A stretch of 58,289 nucleotides of DNA from Nostoc punctiforme NIES-2108 (GTDB lineage Bacteria > Cyanobacteriota > Cyanobacteriia > Cyanobacteriales > Nostocaceae): assembly GCA_003326195.1 (NCBI GenBank), contig LXQE01000155.1, positions 109,251-167,539 on the forward strand, given 5' to 3'. Positions 42,311 to 49,639 of the stretch are shown here, piece after piece; position 1 is the first letter of the stretch, and the number at the start of each line of letters is the position of its first letter. The notes under the pieces were generated by a model. It did not search any database, was not told where the DNA came from, and saw only the letters and a program-made list of their open reading frames with translations. Made by a program: the position numbers and the translations under genes.

Positions 42311-42638
42311 TTTCTATGGCTTGTATCTTGAAGACTTTCAGGGATCTGCCTCAACTCTTTAAGTCTTTCTCTTAAGGTCTCAGCTTGTTGCTCGTAGTAC
42401 GCCAGCTGTTTCTCAGTCTCATTAATTAGCTGGCTGACGAGTTTCCCAGAGATTCCGCTAATTGCCCATTCTCCTGTGATAACGGTATTTGGTGTGTTGC
42501 TATCTTCTCTAGCAACTGGGAGCGAGTAAGCCCTAGACTCTCCGCCAATGTTTGAAAAAGCTCCCAGGCTTCTGGGTTCACCTTCAAACTTACTCCCTTG
42601 ACATCCCTGCCTGACTTTGGACGACCTCTGCTTACCAT
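42307..42638 (-). CDS. Ribbon-helix-helix regulator with candidate -1 frameshift extension
   Basis: The zero frame (42426-42638) encodes 70 residues: MVSRGRPKSGRDVKGVSLKV and NPEAWELFQTLAESLGLTRS, a RHH DNA-binding domain, ending SLGNSSAS. At the codons CTG GGA AAC a -1 slip at G GGA AAC enters a second open frame and adds 44 residues. They begin LVSQLINETEKQLAYYEQQA and form a clear coiled coil (ETLRERLKELRQIPESL), giving about 110 residues, stop at 42307. The short product would bind DNA as a dimer; the long one would have an added oligomerisation helix. The alternative is a frameshift mutation. Divergent from the gene at 42860 across strong dyads. Confidence 0.7.
42401..42447 (-). promoter_or_regulatory. 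Candidate programmed -1 frameshift signal
   Basis: On the minus strand: slippery heptamer GGGAAAC (42441-42447, zero frame G GGA AAC), 6-nt spacer, then a perfect 7-bp stem GCCAGCT (42428-42434) / AGCTGGC (42401-42407) with a 20-nt loop containing the zero-frame TAA (42426-42428). Heptamer phase, spacer and stem match the classical arrangement. Confidence 0.65.
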
Positions 42639-42669
42639 GTTTGACTGTCATATTTATGAACCCCTCAAT

Positions 42670-42755
42670 TATTGCATATCCAGAAATCCAATATTGACTA
42701 GTGTATCTGGATATGCAATATTGTAGCAATAATGGAAATCCAAAAATCCATTATT
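42670..42755. promoter_or_regulatory. Operator-like dyads in divergent promoter
   Basis: TATTGCATATCCAGA (42670-42684) is perfectly inverted as TCTGGATATGCAATA (42706-42720), 15-bp arms. A second dyad is AATAATGG/CCATTATT (42728-42735, 42748-42755). They lie just upstream of the ribbon-helix-helix gene and of the plus-strand operon starting at 42860, where an autoregulator would bind. Confidence 0.65.
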
Positions 42756-42859
42756 AGATTATTTTGCACTCCCCAACGCCTGACAATTCGCGTTGCAATC
42801 GGAGCAAGCACCCGCGCAAGGTGGCGCGGAAACACCCTTTACCTGATGCCCAATGACTG

Positions 42860-43066
42860 ATGACTAACCAAAAACCGATGGAGGAACTAACACCAAATCA
42901 ATTACTTGAGGCGAGAAATTGGATTAAAGATTGCTCCCCCTGGGGTGATCTACAGGAAGAACAAGTTGATGAACTGACCGACGATGAAGTGACAGCAGGG
43001 ATTGCAAGACATTTTGAGGGAGGAATTAGCGAATTTAAAAAGACTGTGCCGACTGAAGAAGAGTGA
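42860..43066 (+). CDS. Small acidic protein (68 aa)
   Basis: Reads MTNQKPMEELTPNQLLEARN, WIKDCSPWGDLQEEQVDELT and DDEVTAGIARHFEGGISEFK, with an acidic end (PTEEE). The WIKDCSxWxDLxxEQVDELxDxEVxxGIxRHFEGG block is the conserved part of a short protein I recall from Nostocales mobile DNA. No known function. Start overlaps the repeat-like sequence AATGACTGATGACTAAC; a Met at residue 7 is an alternative start. First plus-strand gene right of the divergent operator. Confidence 0.7.
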   Translation: MTNQKPMEELTPNQLLEARNWIKDCSPWGDLQEEQVDELTDDEVTAGIARHFEGGISEFKKTVPTEEE

Positions 43067-43149
43067 AAGGCGATCGCTACCGTACCAGGGATTGCGATCG
43101 CCTTGTTCAATGAAAATGAAAATTTATCTATCAATGAGGAAATTGTACT

Positions 43150-43434
43150 ATGCCTAAACCACTTGGTTATTACGTGGACTTCTCGCCCGGTGATGAGTCA
43201 GCATCAGACGAACTGCGCGATATGTTCGGCGAGTATCTGGAGAAACTGACCAGTAAAGAGAAATTCTTTTTAATTGCTGCGATAGCCGCCCAGCAAGCCC
43301 ACGACTTAAAAGGAATGATTTCACCAGCAGTTCATGCTGCCAGTAGTGGGATTCTGTGCGACAAGGACAAGACCGACTTAACAGGATTACTAGCAGCCTT
43401 AATTGACTATGCAAAACCTGTACACCACTCCTGA
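43150..43434 (+). CDS. Hypothetical helical protein (94 aa)
   Basis: Begins MPKPLGYYVDFSPGDESASD followed by helices (ELRDMFGEYLEKLTSKEKFF; LIAAIAAQQAHDLKGMISPA). Soluble, no motif recognised. Overlaps the start of the HTH gene by 26 bp, so the two are co-translated. Confidence 0.65.
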   Translation: MPKPLGYYVDFSPGDESASDELRDMFGEYLEKLTSKEKFFLIAAIAAQQAHDLKGMISPAVHAASSGILCDKDKTDLTGLLAALIDYAKPVHHS

Positions 43435-43879
43435 AGCCGCCAAACTGACTGGCATACCAGAAAGTACAATCCGCAGTTGGTTGCGTCGTCACCCTGAAGT
43501 ATTCCAATTTGAAGTTCATGTTGTCGGCGATGAACACGGGCAGAAACTCTGGACAGAGGCAGGGATTGAACTGTTGCACAGCCGACGTGCAACGAAAAAC
43601 GCAACAGATGACGATGCAGAAATTGATGCAGAATCCGATGCACCCGATTTACTTGAGTCTCTGTTAGAGGAAGATTCACAGCGTCTTGCTAACGAATATT
43701 ACCGACAGTTACCTGGTCGCACCTTGCAACGCATTAAACAGATGCGGTTCAATCCCACACCTGAACAACGCCAAATAGTCGAGTTATCGTTCCGCGCCGC
43801 GATCAACGCGGGAACCGAGCATCTACTCTTACCCACTTATCAGCCAAGACTTTTGGAGGGAGGAGATGAAACAGACTAA
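43409..43879 (+). CDS. Excisionase/MerR-like HTH protein
   Basis: From the ATG at 43409, 156 residues (a TTG two codons earlier is less likely). The N-terminal HTH_17-like winged helix reads MQNLYTTPEAAKLTGIPEST and IRSWLRRHPEVFQFEVHVVG, with TEAGIELLHSRR, as in Xis and MerR-type DNA binders. A basic/acidic linker (NATDDDAEIDAESDAPDLLE) leads to a helical C-terminus (YRQLPGRTLQRIKQMRFNPT). It could be the directionality factor for the integrase or a transcription factor. It is second in an overlapping operon. Confidence 0.7.
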   Translation: MQNLYTTPEAAKLTGIPESTIRSWLRRHPEVFQFEVHVVGDEHGQKLWTEAGIELLHSRRATKNATDDDAEIDAESDAPDLLESLLEEDSQRLANEYYRQLPGRTLQRIKQMRFNPTPEQRQIVELSFRAAINAGTEHLLLPTYQPRLLEGGDETD

Positions 43880-44120
43880 ACGGCAAGTCACTAGTAAGGT
43901 TGTACCGTTCACTGGCGAATTTTACCCAGATTCACCAGAACCCACACCAGCCGGAAATAACATTGCTGCATTTTTAGTCATGCTTGCATCTGTACTGGTG
44001 GCTGGTTTGAGCATAGGTGCAATCTCCACTTACCAAAGCGCAGATCAAGTCCAACTGCGTGAGATGAAAGCCAACACTCAGCAGTTAGAAAAAGTCAAAA
44101 GTCAAGTTTGCAATAGATAG
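43866..44120 (+). CDS. Membrane protein with periplasmic or cytoplasmic coil (84 aa)
   Basis: Overlaps the previous gene by 14 bp. A basic/polar N-terminus is followed by one transmembrane helix (about 31-54, NIAAFLVMLASVLVAGLSIG) and a short helical tail (REMKANTQQLEKVKSQVC). No family recognised. Together with the next three genes it makes a membrane-associated set. Confidence 0.65.
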   Translation: MKQTKRQVTSKVVPFTGEFYPDSPEPTPAGNNIAAFLVMLASVLVAGLSIGAISTYQSADQVQLREMKANTQQLEKVKSQVCNR

Positions 44121-44129
44121 GAGTAAATA

Positions 44130-44642
44130 ATGGGAATCCTGGCACGAATTACCAGCGCTGCAAAGTCCAGCAACAAGAGTAATGAATCATCGCTCTCTAC
44201 TGGAGGACACGGAATTGATAAAAATCGGGTGCTTGCCCCAACAGATCCAGATGTGGTAAATCCCGTGAACGCGGGAACCTGGGAGACTGTGAGGACAGCA
44301 CCAGTAAATCATACACCACGGTACTTTAACAAAGCCGAGGCTGATGCACTTAAAGCTGTCGCAACCCAGAAGAGAGAGGAAGCGCGTCATGCAAAACGCG
44401 CCTACAAATCTCTCAAAAAACTCGAACAATCGGACGCCCAGGTACATACTGCTCATCGTAACTATATTAAAGAAGTTTCTGACAGCGAACTCATTAAAAA
44501 GCGCTCTGATGCTTCGACAGCAAGGCACCTCCATGCGCTGCGCCCGGAATATGCACGGTTAGGCTTTGGCTTAGACCGCGCCGAGAACAAGGCACAGCAG
44601 CGAATTGAAGAACTAAAAGCCAAAATCAAGGAAAAATACTAA
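44130..44642 (+). CDS. Coiled-coil protein (170 aa)
   Basis: A Ser/Asn-rich N-terminus (about 1-50), then YFNKAEADALKAVATQKREE and ARHAKRAYKSLKKLEQ, an extended helical basic region, and a C-terminal helix (RAENKAQQRIEELKAKIKEK). No enzymatic motif. Its stop TAA overlaps the next ATG (TAATG). Proteins of this type often form scaffolds or bind nucleic acid; role unknown. Confidence 0.65.
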   Translation: MGILARITSAAKSSNKSNESSLSTGGHGIDKNRVLAPTDPDVVNPVNAGTWETVRTAPVNHTPRYFNKAEADALKAVATQKREEARHAKRAYKSLKKLEQSDAQVHTAHRNYIKEVSDSELIKKRSDASTARHLHALRPEYARLGFGLDRAENKAQQRIEELKAKIKEKY

Positions 44643-44914
44643 TGGCAAAGGCGGTACACCTGGGGGCTTGGTTCCTTCTAGGCTGTATCGCCTCTAGCTT
44701 TGTGGCTTGGCTAGGGGCGTTACATCCGGCTTTGTTTCGGGTGATGTGGGTTATCTACATTATGTCTGGGGTCGCGCTCTGCCTCGCACTGCTTACAGAC
44801 GATGCGGTGAGAACCTTTCTCAAACTAACCGAACCAGATTATTATGCCTTGTTGATTGCGATCGCAGTTTCGATTGTTCTGGGAGGGATGCTGTCATGGC
44901 TGATAGGTGGTTGA
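44642..44914 (+). CDS. Three-helix membrane protein (90 aa)
   Basis: Three hydrophobic segments at about 7-26 (LGAWFLLGCIASSFVAWLGA), 31-53 and 67-90 (LLIAIAVSIVLGGMLSWLIG). No motif recognised. Coupled to the previous gene by one-base overlap and overlapping the following gene by 19 bp. Its small size resembles VirB3/VirB2-like or holin-type proteins, but I have no specific match. Confidence 0.65.
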   Translation: MAKAVHLGAWFLLGCIASSFVAWLGALHPALFRVMWVIYIMSGVALCLALLTDDAVRTFLKLTEPDYYALLIAIAVSIVLGGMLSWLIGG

Positions 44915-45432
44915 AAACCAACTGTTTGCTGGCTAGCGCAGCGGCTTTTTGGCTAGCTGCACTTTCTCCGTTACCCCAAATTGGCAAGGGAATCAGCTAC
45001 AGCTTGGCACTTGTTGCATCAGTGCAACTAGTCGGGGAATCGCGGCGACTCATCGGACAAGATGCGCGACGTGCAGCGCTAACGGCCATGAATCAAGAAC
45101 TGGAACAAGTAGAAATTGGGCTGCACACGCAACAGCAAGAAGAAGCGCTCTATGAAATTTATGGCGCTGCACCAACTTACCCGCCGGAAGTCGATCGAGA
45201 ATTAAAAACTAGCCTGGAACACTTGTACAAAGAGCCGAGCGCGGATCGCACTAAAGAAACTTCCACTTCCCAGGAAAAAGCTTTCTATCTGGCGATTAAG
45301 TCACTTCTGGAAGTCAAAGGTAAAACCCATGTTATTGAGGAAATTCTCAAAATGGGTGGTCGTCAGTGGGACGAAGCGGAGCGTCTGTTGCAGCAAATAT
45401 TGCAGCAGGGCAAGCAGAATGAGTGGGACTGA
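44896..45432 (+). CDS. Membrane-anchored helical protein (178 aa)
   Basis: The ATG at 44896 is chosen because the upstream extension lies in another gene's frame. A hydrophobic N-terminus (CLLASAAAFWLAALSPLPQI) and a second weak span (ISYSLALVASVQLVG) are followed by a basic and then acidic helical domain (QDARRAALTAMNQELEQVE) and a C-terminal helix bundle (FYLAIKSLLEVKGKTHVIEE; ILKMGGRQWDEAERLLQQIL). The final block 'KGKTHVIEEILKMGGRxWDEAExLLxQIL' looks like a conserved DNA-binding or interaction module. Function unknown. Confidence 0.7.
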   Translation: MADRWLKTNCLLASAAAFWLAALSPLPQIGKGISYSLALVASVQLVGESRRLIGQDARRAALTAMNQELEQVEIGLHTQQQEEALYEIYGAAPTYPPEVDRELKTSLEHLYKEPSADRTKETSTSQEKAFYLAIKSLLEVKGKTHVIEEILKMGGRQWDEAERLLQQILQQGKQNEWD

Positions 45433-45513
45433 AATTTCAAAGCGATCGCACTTTTGGGGCGCGATCGCTGCTAAAAAAAATCAATTCAAACAAGTAAAAA
45501 ATATCACAAGCCT

Positions 45514-45738
45514 ATGAAAATTGAAACTATCACTTACAAGCGGATCAAGAACCTGGGGAACTTCCAGAGTGAAACGATGGAAGTCACGGCAGTTTTAGAC
45601 CAATACGATGAGCCAGATGAAGTTAGTGAGCAACTCCGGTCACTGGTGAAGAATCAGCTTTTCCCACAGGAGGCTATTACCACACCAGCGACCACAGATG
45701 AAGACAAGACAGCAGGAGCAGAAAACAATCCTTTTTAG
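45514..45738 (+). CDS. Small conserved protein (74 aa)
   Basis: MKIETITYKRIKNLGNFQSE, TMEVTAVLDQYDEPDEVSEQ and LRSLVKNQLFPQE define a beta-beta-alpha module. The pattern 'YxRIKNLGNFxSExxEVxAxLDxxDxPxExxxxL' is familiar from small phage and plasmid proteins in cyanobacteria, of unknown role (single-strand or recombination accessory has been suspected). Lies between the membrane operon and the zinc-ribbon gene. Confidence 0.7.
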   Translation: MKIETITYKRIKNLGNFQSETMEVTAVLDQYDEPDEVSEQLRSLVKNQLFPQEAITTPATTDEDKTAGAENNPF

Positions 45739-45778
45739 CTGAAAGCACACTAGGAATGAAAATTGAACGTTTGGCGCG

Positions 45779-46105
45779 ATGACATTAGAACCAGTTGAAC
45801 CAATTTGGGAAAAAGAACTAGAACGGTTCACCCTCCAGGAATACGAGCGAAAACCACATTCGCTCAGTTGTACCATCCTCTACCACGGGACTGTTTACGC
45901 TGAAGATCCTGAAGACAGCGATGAAGATGAAATTCAATTTTCATTTATGTCCTGGGGGATGGAGCGAGAAGAAATCACCGCAGAACAATGCTTTATGACT
46001 TGTCAATCCTTGCTGTGGAGTAATGCCAATGTCAGTATTTCAAGCTTTGCTGCCTGTTTAGCCTACGCTCTACCAGATTTTGAAGAGGAAGAGTATGACG
46101 AATAA
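45779..46105 (+). CDS. Hypothetical acidic protein (108 aa)
   Basis: Soluble with an acidic C-terminus (DFEEEEYDE) and ISSFAACLAYALPDF. It has three Cys residues that do not form a known motif. Overlaps the start of the zinc-ribbon gene by 11 bp, indicating coupling. No family recognised. Confidence 0.6.
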   Translation: MTLEPVEPIWEKELERFTLQEYERKPHSLSCTILYHGTVYAEDPEDSDEDEIQFSFMSWGMEREEITAEQCFMTCQSLLWSNANVSISSFAACLAYALPDFEEEEYDE

Positions 46106-46520
46106 AACTTGTCCTCGATGCGATTGCACACGTCTGGAATATGAGGAAAATTATGGTTATTGGGAGTGCTTGGACTGCGGTCACGTCTGGGCACTGGATG
46201 CCGACGATCCAGACTATGACGAAGAACCGCTAGACCTTGGGGCTTGTTGCGGTTGCGGCACTACCAACAACTCACTGGTGCGAAATATCCTTACACTCCA
46301 CAAAAAAGCGCTAGTTGCCGGCACGGGCTGGGAGTGCTTTATTTGTGGCATACCCGCAAATGGCGCTATAGCTGTTGTCTGTGATGATTGCCTAGCCCAA
46401 CTCGAAGAAGGAAAAGAAGTCTTAAAACAAGCTGTTTACGGGGATGTACTAGATAAACAACGATGTGATATTGCCCAGCTAACTGAAGATTTTGACCACA
46501 AAAACATACCGCATGAATAA
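46095..46520 (+). CDS. Multi-zinc-ribbon protein (141 aa)
   Basis: From ATG 46095. Cysteine pairs CPRC and CLDC (about 6-33), CCGC (about 56-59), CFIC (about 88-91) and CDDC (about 103-106) make two zinc ribbons. The first is the classical transcription-factor-like ribbon (WECLDCGHVWAL). A short helical C-terminus ends the protein. It may bind DNA or RNA as a regulator or replication accessory. Last gene before the integrase, with a hairpin between. Confidence 0.7.
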   Translation: MTNKTCPRCDCTRLEYEENYGYWECLDCGHVWALDADDPDYDEEPLDLGACCGCGTTNNSLVRNILTLHKKALVAGTGWECFICGIPANGAIAVVCDDCLAQLEEGKEVLKQAVYGDVLDKQRCDIAQLTEDFDHKNIPHE

Positions 46521-46586
46521 TGGACGCCGTGCTTGACACGGTAGCCATCATTTCAATCAAGATTTTGACTTCAGCCAAGTAGTTTT

Positions 46587-46628
46587 ATCCCAATGAGAAG
46601 CAGGTTTCTAACTGCTTCATTTTGGGAT
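46587..46628. promoter_or_regulatory. Long imperfect hairpin upstream of the integrase gene
   Basis: ATCCCAATGAGAAGCAG (46587-46603) pairs with CTGCTTCATTTTGGGAT (46612-46628) over about 15 of 17 positions. Ends 23 bp before the integrase start. It could be an attenuator, a terminator of the upstream operon, or a recombination-protein site. Confidence 0.55.
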
Positions 46629-46651
46629 GAATTTTTAATGTAAATTTCAGC

Positions 46652-47767
46652 ATGAAAAATATTGAACACCGAATTAAAGAGGCTAACGGAAGACTTCGTA
46701 ATTACGGTATTGGTATTGAAAAAATCGGAGCCAGACTTTATTTACGGGCAACACTTCCAGCAAAACCACAATCATTAAAAGATGGTTGGCATCAACAAAA
46801 AATAAATATAACTGTCGCTAACCTCGACGGTGTGAAGTTTGCTGAGAAGGAAGGCAAGCTTCTCAGGCTTAGGCTAGATACTAAAACCTTCGATTGGAAT
46901 GATTACTTAAAGTCAGAATTGCAAAATAATAATAATAAAGTGAAAACTATTGGAGAATTAATTCAAGAATTCGAGAAAGATTACTTCGAGAGAAGGCAAC
47001 GTAATTTCAAGACAGAAAGTACATGGAAGATTGAATATCAGGCAGTTTTCAAAACTCTACCTGAACACGAAGTACTTAATACTGAAGTACTAAAGCAAGC
47101 CATTTTAAAAACCACGCCAGACACTAGAACCCGGAAACGATTTTGTCTGACACTGCGATTATTGGCTAAATTTGCTGACCTTGACTTCAACCCTAATTCT
47201 TATTCAGGAAGCTATGGCGCGAGAAGCAGGCAGATCCGTAGTCTACCAACAGATAAATTAATTCTGGAATGCCATTCTAATTTAGCCGATGCAAAGTGGC
47301 AGTGGATATTTGGAATCCTTGCCACTTACGGATTGAGAAATCATGAAGTATTTTTCTTGGATTTAGAGCAACTACGAGCAGGTAATAAAATTATTACTGT
47401 CCTTGCTGGAAAGACTGGTTACAGAAAAATCTGGCCTTTCCATCCAGAGTGGTTTGACTCATTTGGGTTACGAAATGTCAAAATCCCCGACATCAATTTA
47501 AACCGAAATAATTCTGCAATTGGCAGAACCGTTACTCAAAGATTTAGGCGGAATGATGGTTTACCATTCAAAGTTTATGATCTTCGCCATGCTTGGGCTA
47601 TTCGCACTCTAGAGTATGGAATTGATATAACCCTTGCAGCGCAGCAGATGGGGCACAGTCTGTCAGTTCACAGTAACCTCTACCACGCATGGATCAACGC
47701 CGAGCATCACCAGAGAGCTTTTGACTTGGCGATCGGTAAAAGCGATCGCCCTGTGCCGCCAGAATGA
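46652..47767 (+). CDS. int: Tyrosine recombinase integrase
   Basis: 371 residues. An N-terminal arm/core-binding part (about 1-200) includes the SAM-like core domain (TIGELIQEFEKDYFERRQRN). The catalytic domain (about 200-360) has Arg229 (YGLRNHEVF), a probable Lys254 (GKTGYRK), Arg312 in YDLRHAWAIR with Tyr309 where most members have the first His, His335 (QQMGHSLSVH) and nucleophile Tyr344 (SNLYHAWI). It sits 78 bp from attR with its own terminator after it, as expected for the enzyme that inserted the element in tRNA-Lys. Apparently intact. Confidence 0.93.
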   Translation: MKNIEHRIKEANGRLRNYGIGIEKIGARLYLRATLPAKPQSLKDGWHQQKINITVANLDGVKFAEKEGKLLRLRLDTKTFDWNDYLKSELQNNNNKVKTIGELIQEFEKDYFERRQRNFKTESTWKIEYQAVFKTLPEHEVLNTEVLKQAILKTTPDTRTRKRFCLTLRLLAKFADLDFNPNSYSGSYGARSRQIRSLPTDKLILECHSNLADAKWQWIFGILATYGLRNHEVFFLDLEQLRAGNKIITVLAGKTGYRKIWPFHPEWFDSFGLRNVKIPDINLNRNNSAIGRTVTQRFRRNDGLPFKVYDLRHAWAIRTLEYGIDITLAAQQMGHSLSVHSNLYHAWINAEHHQRAFDLAIGKSDRPVPPE

Positions 47768-47796
47768 TGAATTTATAATTTCTAATTTTGAGTTAA

Positions 47797-47820
47797 CCAG
47801 CAGCTAGTTTGCTGGATTTT
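47797..47820 (+). terminator. Integrase terminator
   Basis: CCAGCA (47797-47802) pairs with TGCTGG (47810-47815), followed by ATTTTT. Lies 30 bp after the integrase stop and 26 bp before attR. Confidence 0.75.
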
Positions 47821-47845
47821 TGCATTGCGATTTCGGTGAGACGGT

Positions 47846-47893
47846 GACTCTTAATCTATTGGTTGCGGGTTCGATTCCCTCGTCACCCACTCT
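47846..47893 (+). repeat. attR core (48 bp tRNA-Lys 3' fragment)
   Basis: Identical to 28405-28452. The bases before it (GGTGAGACGGT) do not match the tRNA 5' half, so this is a fragment and not a tRNA gene. The chromosomal sequence downstream of the original tRNA continues from here. Confidence 0.93.
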
Positions 47894-48056
47894 CTTCAGC
47901 CTTTGAAAATTTACCCTTGCCTAAATGGATCTTGTGCCAATCTCTGAAATCCCCTATTTTCGGAGATAAATACCTATAAGGCTTTGACTAATTTAAATAA
48001 AAACCCTATTGCCTCCTAGCATTCCAGTGGACACGCTCACTTTGCCTACTGGACGC

Positions 48057-48287
48057 TTAAAATCTGACAAAACTGAAAATTTTTCCTGTATATCTAACTT
48101 GAGCGCGTGCTACAGCTTCTCTGGTTCTTTCCATGTCGCCGCCAGTGTGGTAGTGTGTCACTTTTTCGGCCGCTTGTTGTAGGATCTGCTTTAGTTCCTC
48201 TTGCAAAGACCTACCCTGTTGTTTCGCAAGAGTTTCTAGCTTTTCTAGAATAATGGGATCTAAATTTTCAACTAAGATTTGAGCCAT
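48057..48287 (-). CDS. FitA/CopG-like antitoxin, probably 3' truncated
   Basis: 76 residues: MAQILVENLDPIILEKLETL, an RHH DNA-binding strand and helix with KQQGRSLQEELKQILQQAAE, and a linker region. FitA-type antitoxins normally end with an 'F(S/T)DSxELIREDRxR' tail that binds the PIN toxin. Here the protein ends ARAQVRYTGKIFSFVRF. No toxin gene follows, and only about 160 bp separate it from attR. It is therefore likely a remnant. The truncated end coincides with the segment that resembles the element's left flank. Confidence 0.6.
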   Translation of the reverse strand: MAQILVENLDPIILEKLETLAKQQGRSLQEELKQILQQAAEKVTHYHTGGDMERTREAVARAQVRYTGKIFSFVRF

Positions 48288-48345
48288 AATTCTATGGTTG
48301 TTTTTTCTCTGCTTTTATTCAAGATTTGAAATTAGTTTAGCAAGT

Positions 48346-48377
48346 GTAGACGCAAAGCAGCTTGTCTTGAGACATCA
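48346..48377 (+). repeat. Dispersed repeat GTAGACGCAAAGCAGCTTGT...
   Basis: Second copy of the short repeat at 21986-22018, here between the antitoxin remnant and the kinase gene. Confidence 0.65.
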
Positions 48378-48457
48378 CAATATTTTTGTAAAGCTAGGCT
48401 CCGGTTCTTCAGGCTTTCTTATGTGAAAATTAATATAAGTATTTTGGGGCTACAAAT

Positions 48458-49489
48458 GTGGCTTGGATAGCAGGCGATCAATTGCAAGGTGGCAAATATA
48501 CTATTGAAAGGGAATTGGGAAAGGGACGGTTTGGTATTACTTATTTGGTAAAAAATAAGAAAGGCGATCGCCAAGTCATTAAAACCTTAAATGATGATTT
48601 ACTAAATTCCCTTAACCAGTCGGAGCGCGGACGGCTAAAGACAATGTTTTTGCGGGAAGCCTTAAAGCTTCAGAGGTGTAAGCATAAGTATATTGTGGAG
48701 GTCGTAGACTCCTTTGAGGAAGCAAACCGTTTGTGTTTGGTAATGGAGTATGTAGATGGTGTAAGTTTAGCCGATCGTCGCCAACAAATTCTTTCTGAAC
48801 AAGAGGCACTACGCTACATTCAGCAAGTTGGTGAAGCTTTAATAGTTGTGCATGAAAATCGATTAATTCATCGAGATGTGCATCCAGGAAACATTTTTTT
48901 GCGGGTGCGAGAAGGACAACCTGAAGCGGTGCTAATCGATTTTGGTTTAGCTCTGGATTTTGACCACATCTTAACCACAAATCGAACCAAGGAAACTTCT
49001 GAGGGATTTACACCCCCTGAGCTTTATGCTCAACATACTAAACCAACAGGGGCATATAGCGATATTTATTCTCTGGCGGCAACTCTTTATGTGCTTTTGA
49101 CCGGAAAAACACCAGTGGATGCGTTTAAACGGAAGGTAGATAACGCTCCTTTAGTGGAACCGAAAAAACATAATTCTCAGATTAGCGATCGCACCAACCG
49201 CGCAATTCTAACAGGGATGAAGCTAGATTTTAAGCAGCGTCCTCAATCAATGCGAGAATGGCTCGACTCTTTGGGGTTAACAGGGGAAACTCCTCAGCCT
49301 GTCTTAGCTGTATCTTCTAACACTAACTCAAATTGGGAGCGGAAAATTCAGGTTTGGGGAGTGGTGATAGCTGCGATCGCAGCTTTTGCAGCCTTACTTG
49401 CAGGTATAGCTCCTTGGATTACTATTGTCAACCCATTTAATCAACCGTCACAGTCTCCTCCTAGCCCATCATCTACAAAAACACCGTAG
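48458..49489 (+). CDS. Membrane-anchored Ser/Thr protein kinase
   Basis: 343 residues from a GTG (overlapped by an out-of-frame ATG). A eukaryotic-type kinase domain occupies about 14-270: glycine loop GKGRFG at 21-26, Lys42, catalytic loop HRDVHPGN at 138-145 (Asp140, Asn145), and DFG at 161-163. The Lys usual after HRDxx is His here. A single transmembrane helix (about 295-318) and a Pro/Ser tail follow, so the catalytic domain faces the cytoplasm. Substrates unknown. Paralogous to the next gene. Confidence 0.92.
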   Translation: MAWIAGDQLQGGKYTIERELGKGRFGITYLVKNKKGDRQVIKTLNDDLLNSLNQSERGRLKTMFLREALKLQRCKHKYIVEVVDSFEEANRLCLVMEYVDGVSLADRRQQILSEQEALRYIQQVGEALIVVHENRLIHRDVHPGNIFLRVREGQPEAVLIDFGLALDFDHILTTNRTKETSEGFTPPELYAQHTKPTGAYSDIYSLAATLYVLLTGKTPVDAFKRKVDNAPLVEPKKHNSQISDRTNRAILTGMKLDFKQRPQSMREWLDSLGLTGETPQPVLAVSSNTNSNWERKIQVWGVVIAAIAAFAALLAGIAPWITIVNPFNQPSQSPPSPSSTKTP

Positions 49490-49639
49490 ATTTAGCTCAA
49501 CTTTCATTGTGTGTTGTGCAAAATTCTGCAAAACTGTATTATTTATGAAACACACTTAAGTCATAGAAAACACCCATATCCAGCTTTTTTAAACTGTTTT
49601 AATTACGAATTACGAATTACAAATTATTTAGGGGTTTTC

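Noticed and set aside
42307..42729. The 140-residue frame as the main regulator gene
   Set aside because: Its N-terminal 90 residues overlap the better RHH frame and are composition shadows; only its C-terminal 44 codons look real, as the -1 extension.
47846..47893. A second tRNA-Lys gene
   Set aside because: Only the 3' part matches; the 5' half, D-arm and acceptor strand are absent, so it is the attR fragment.
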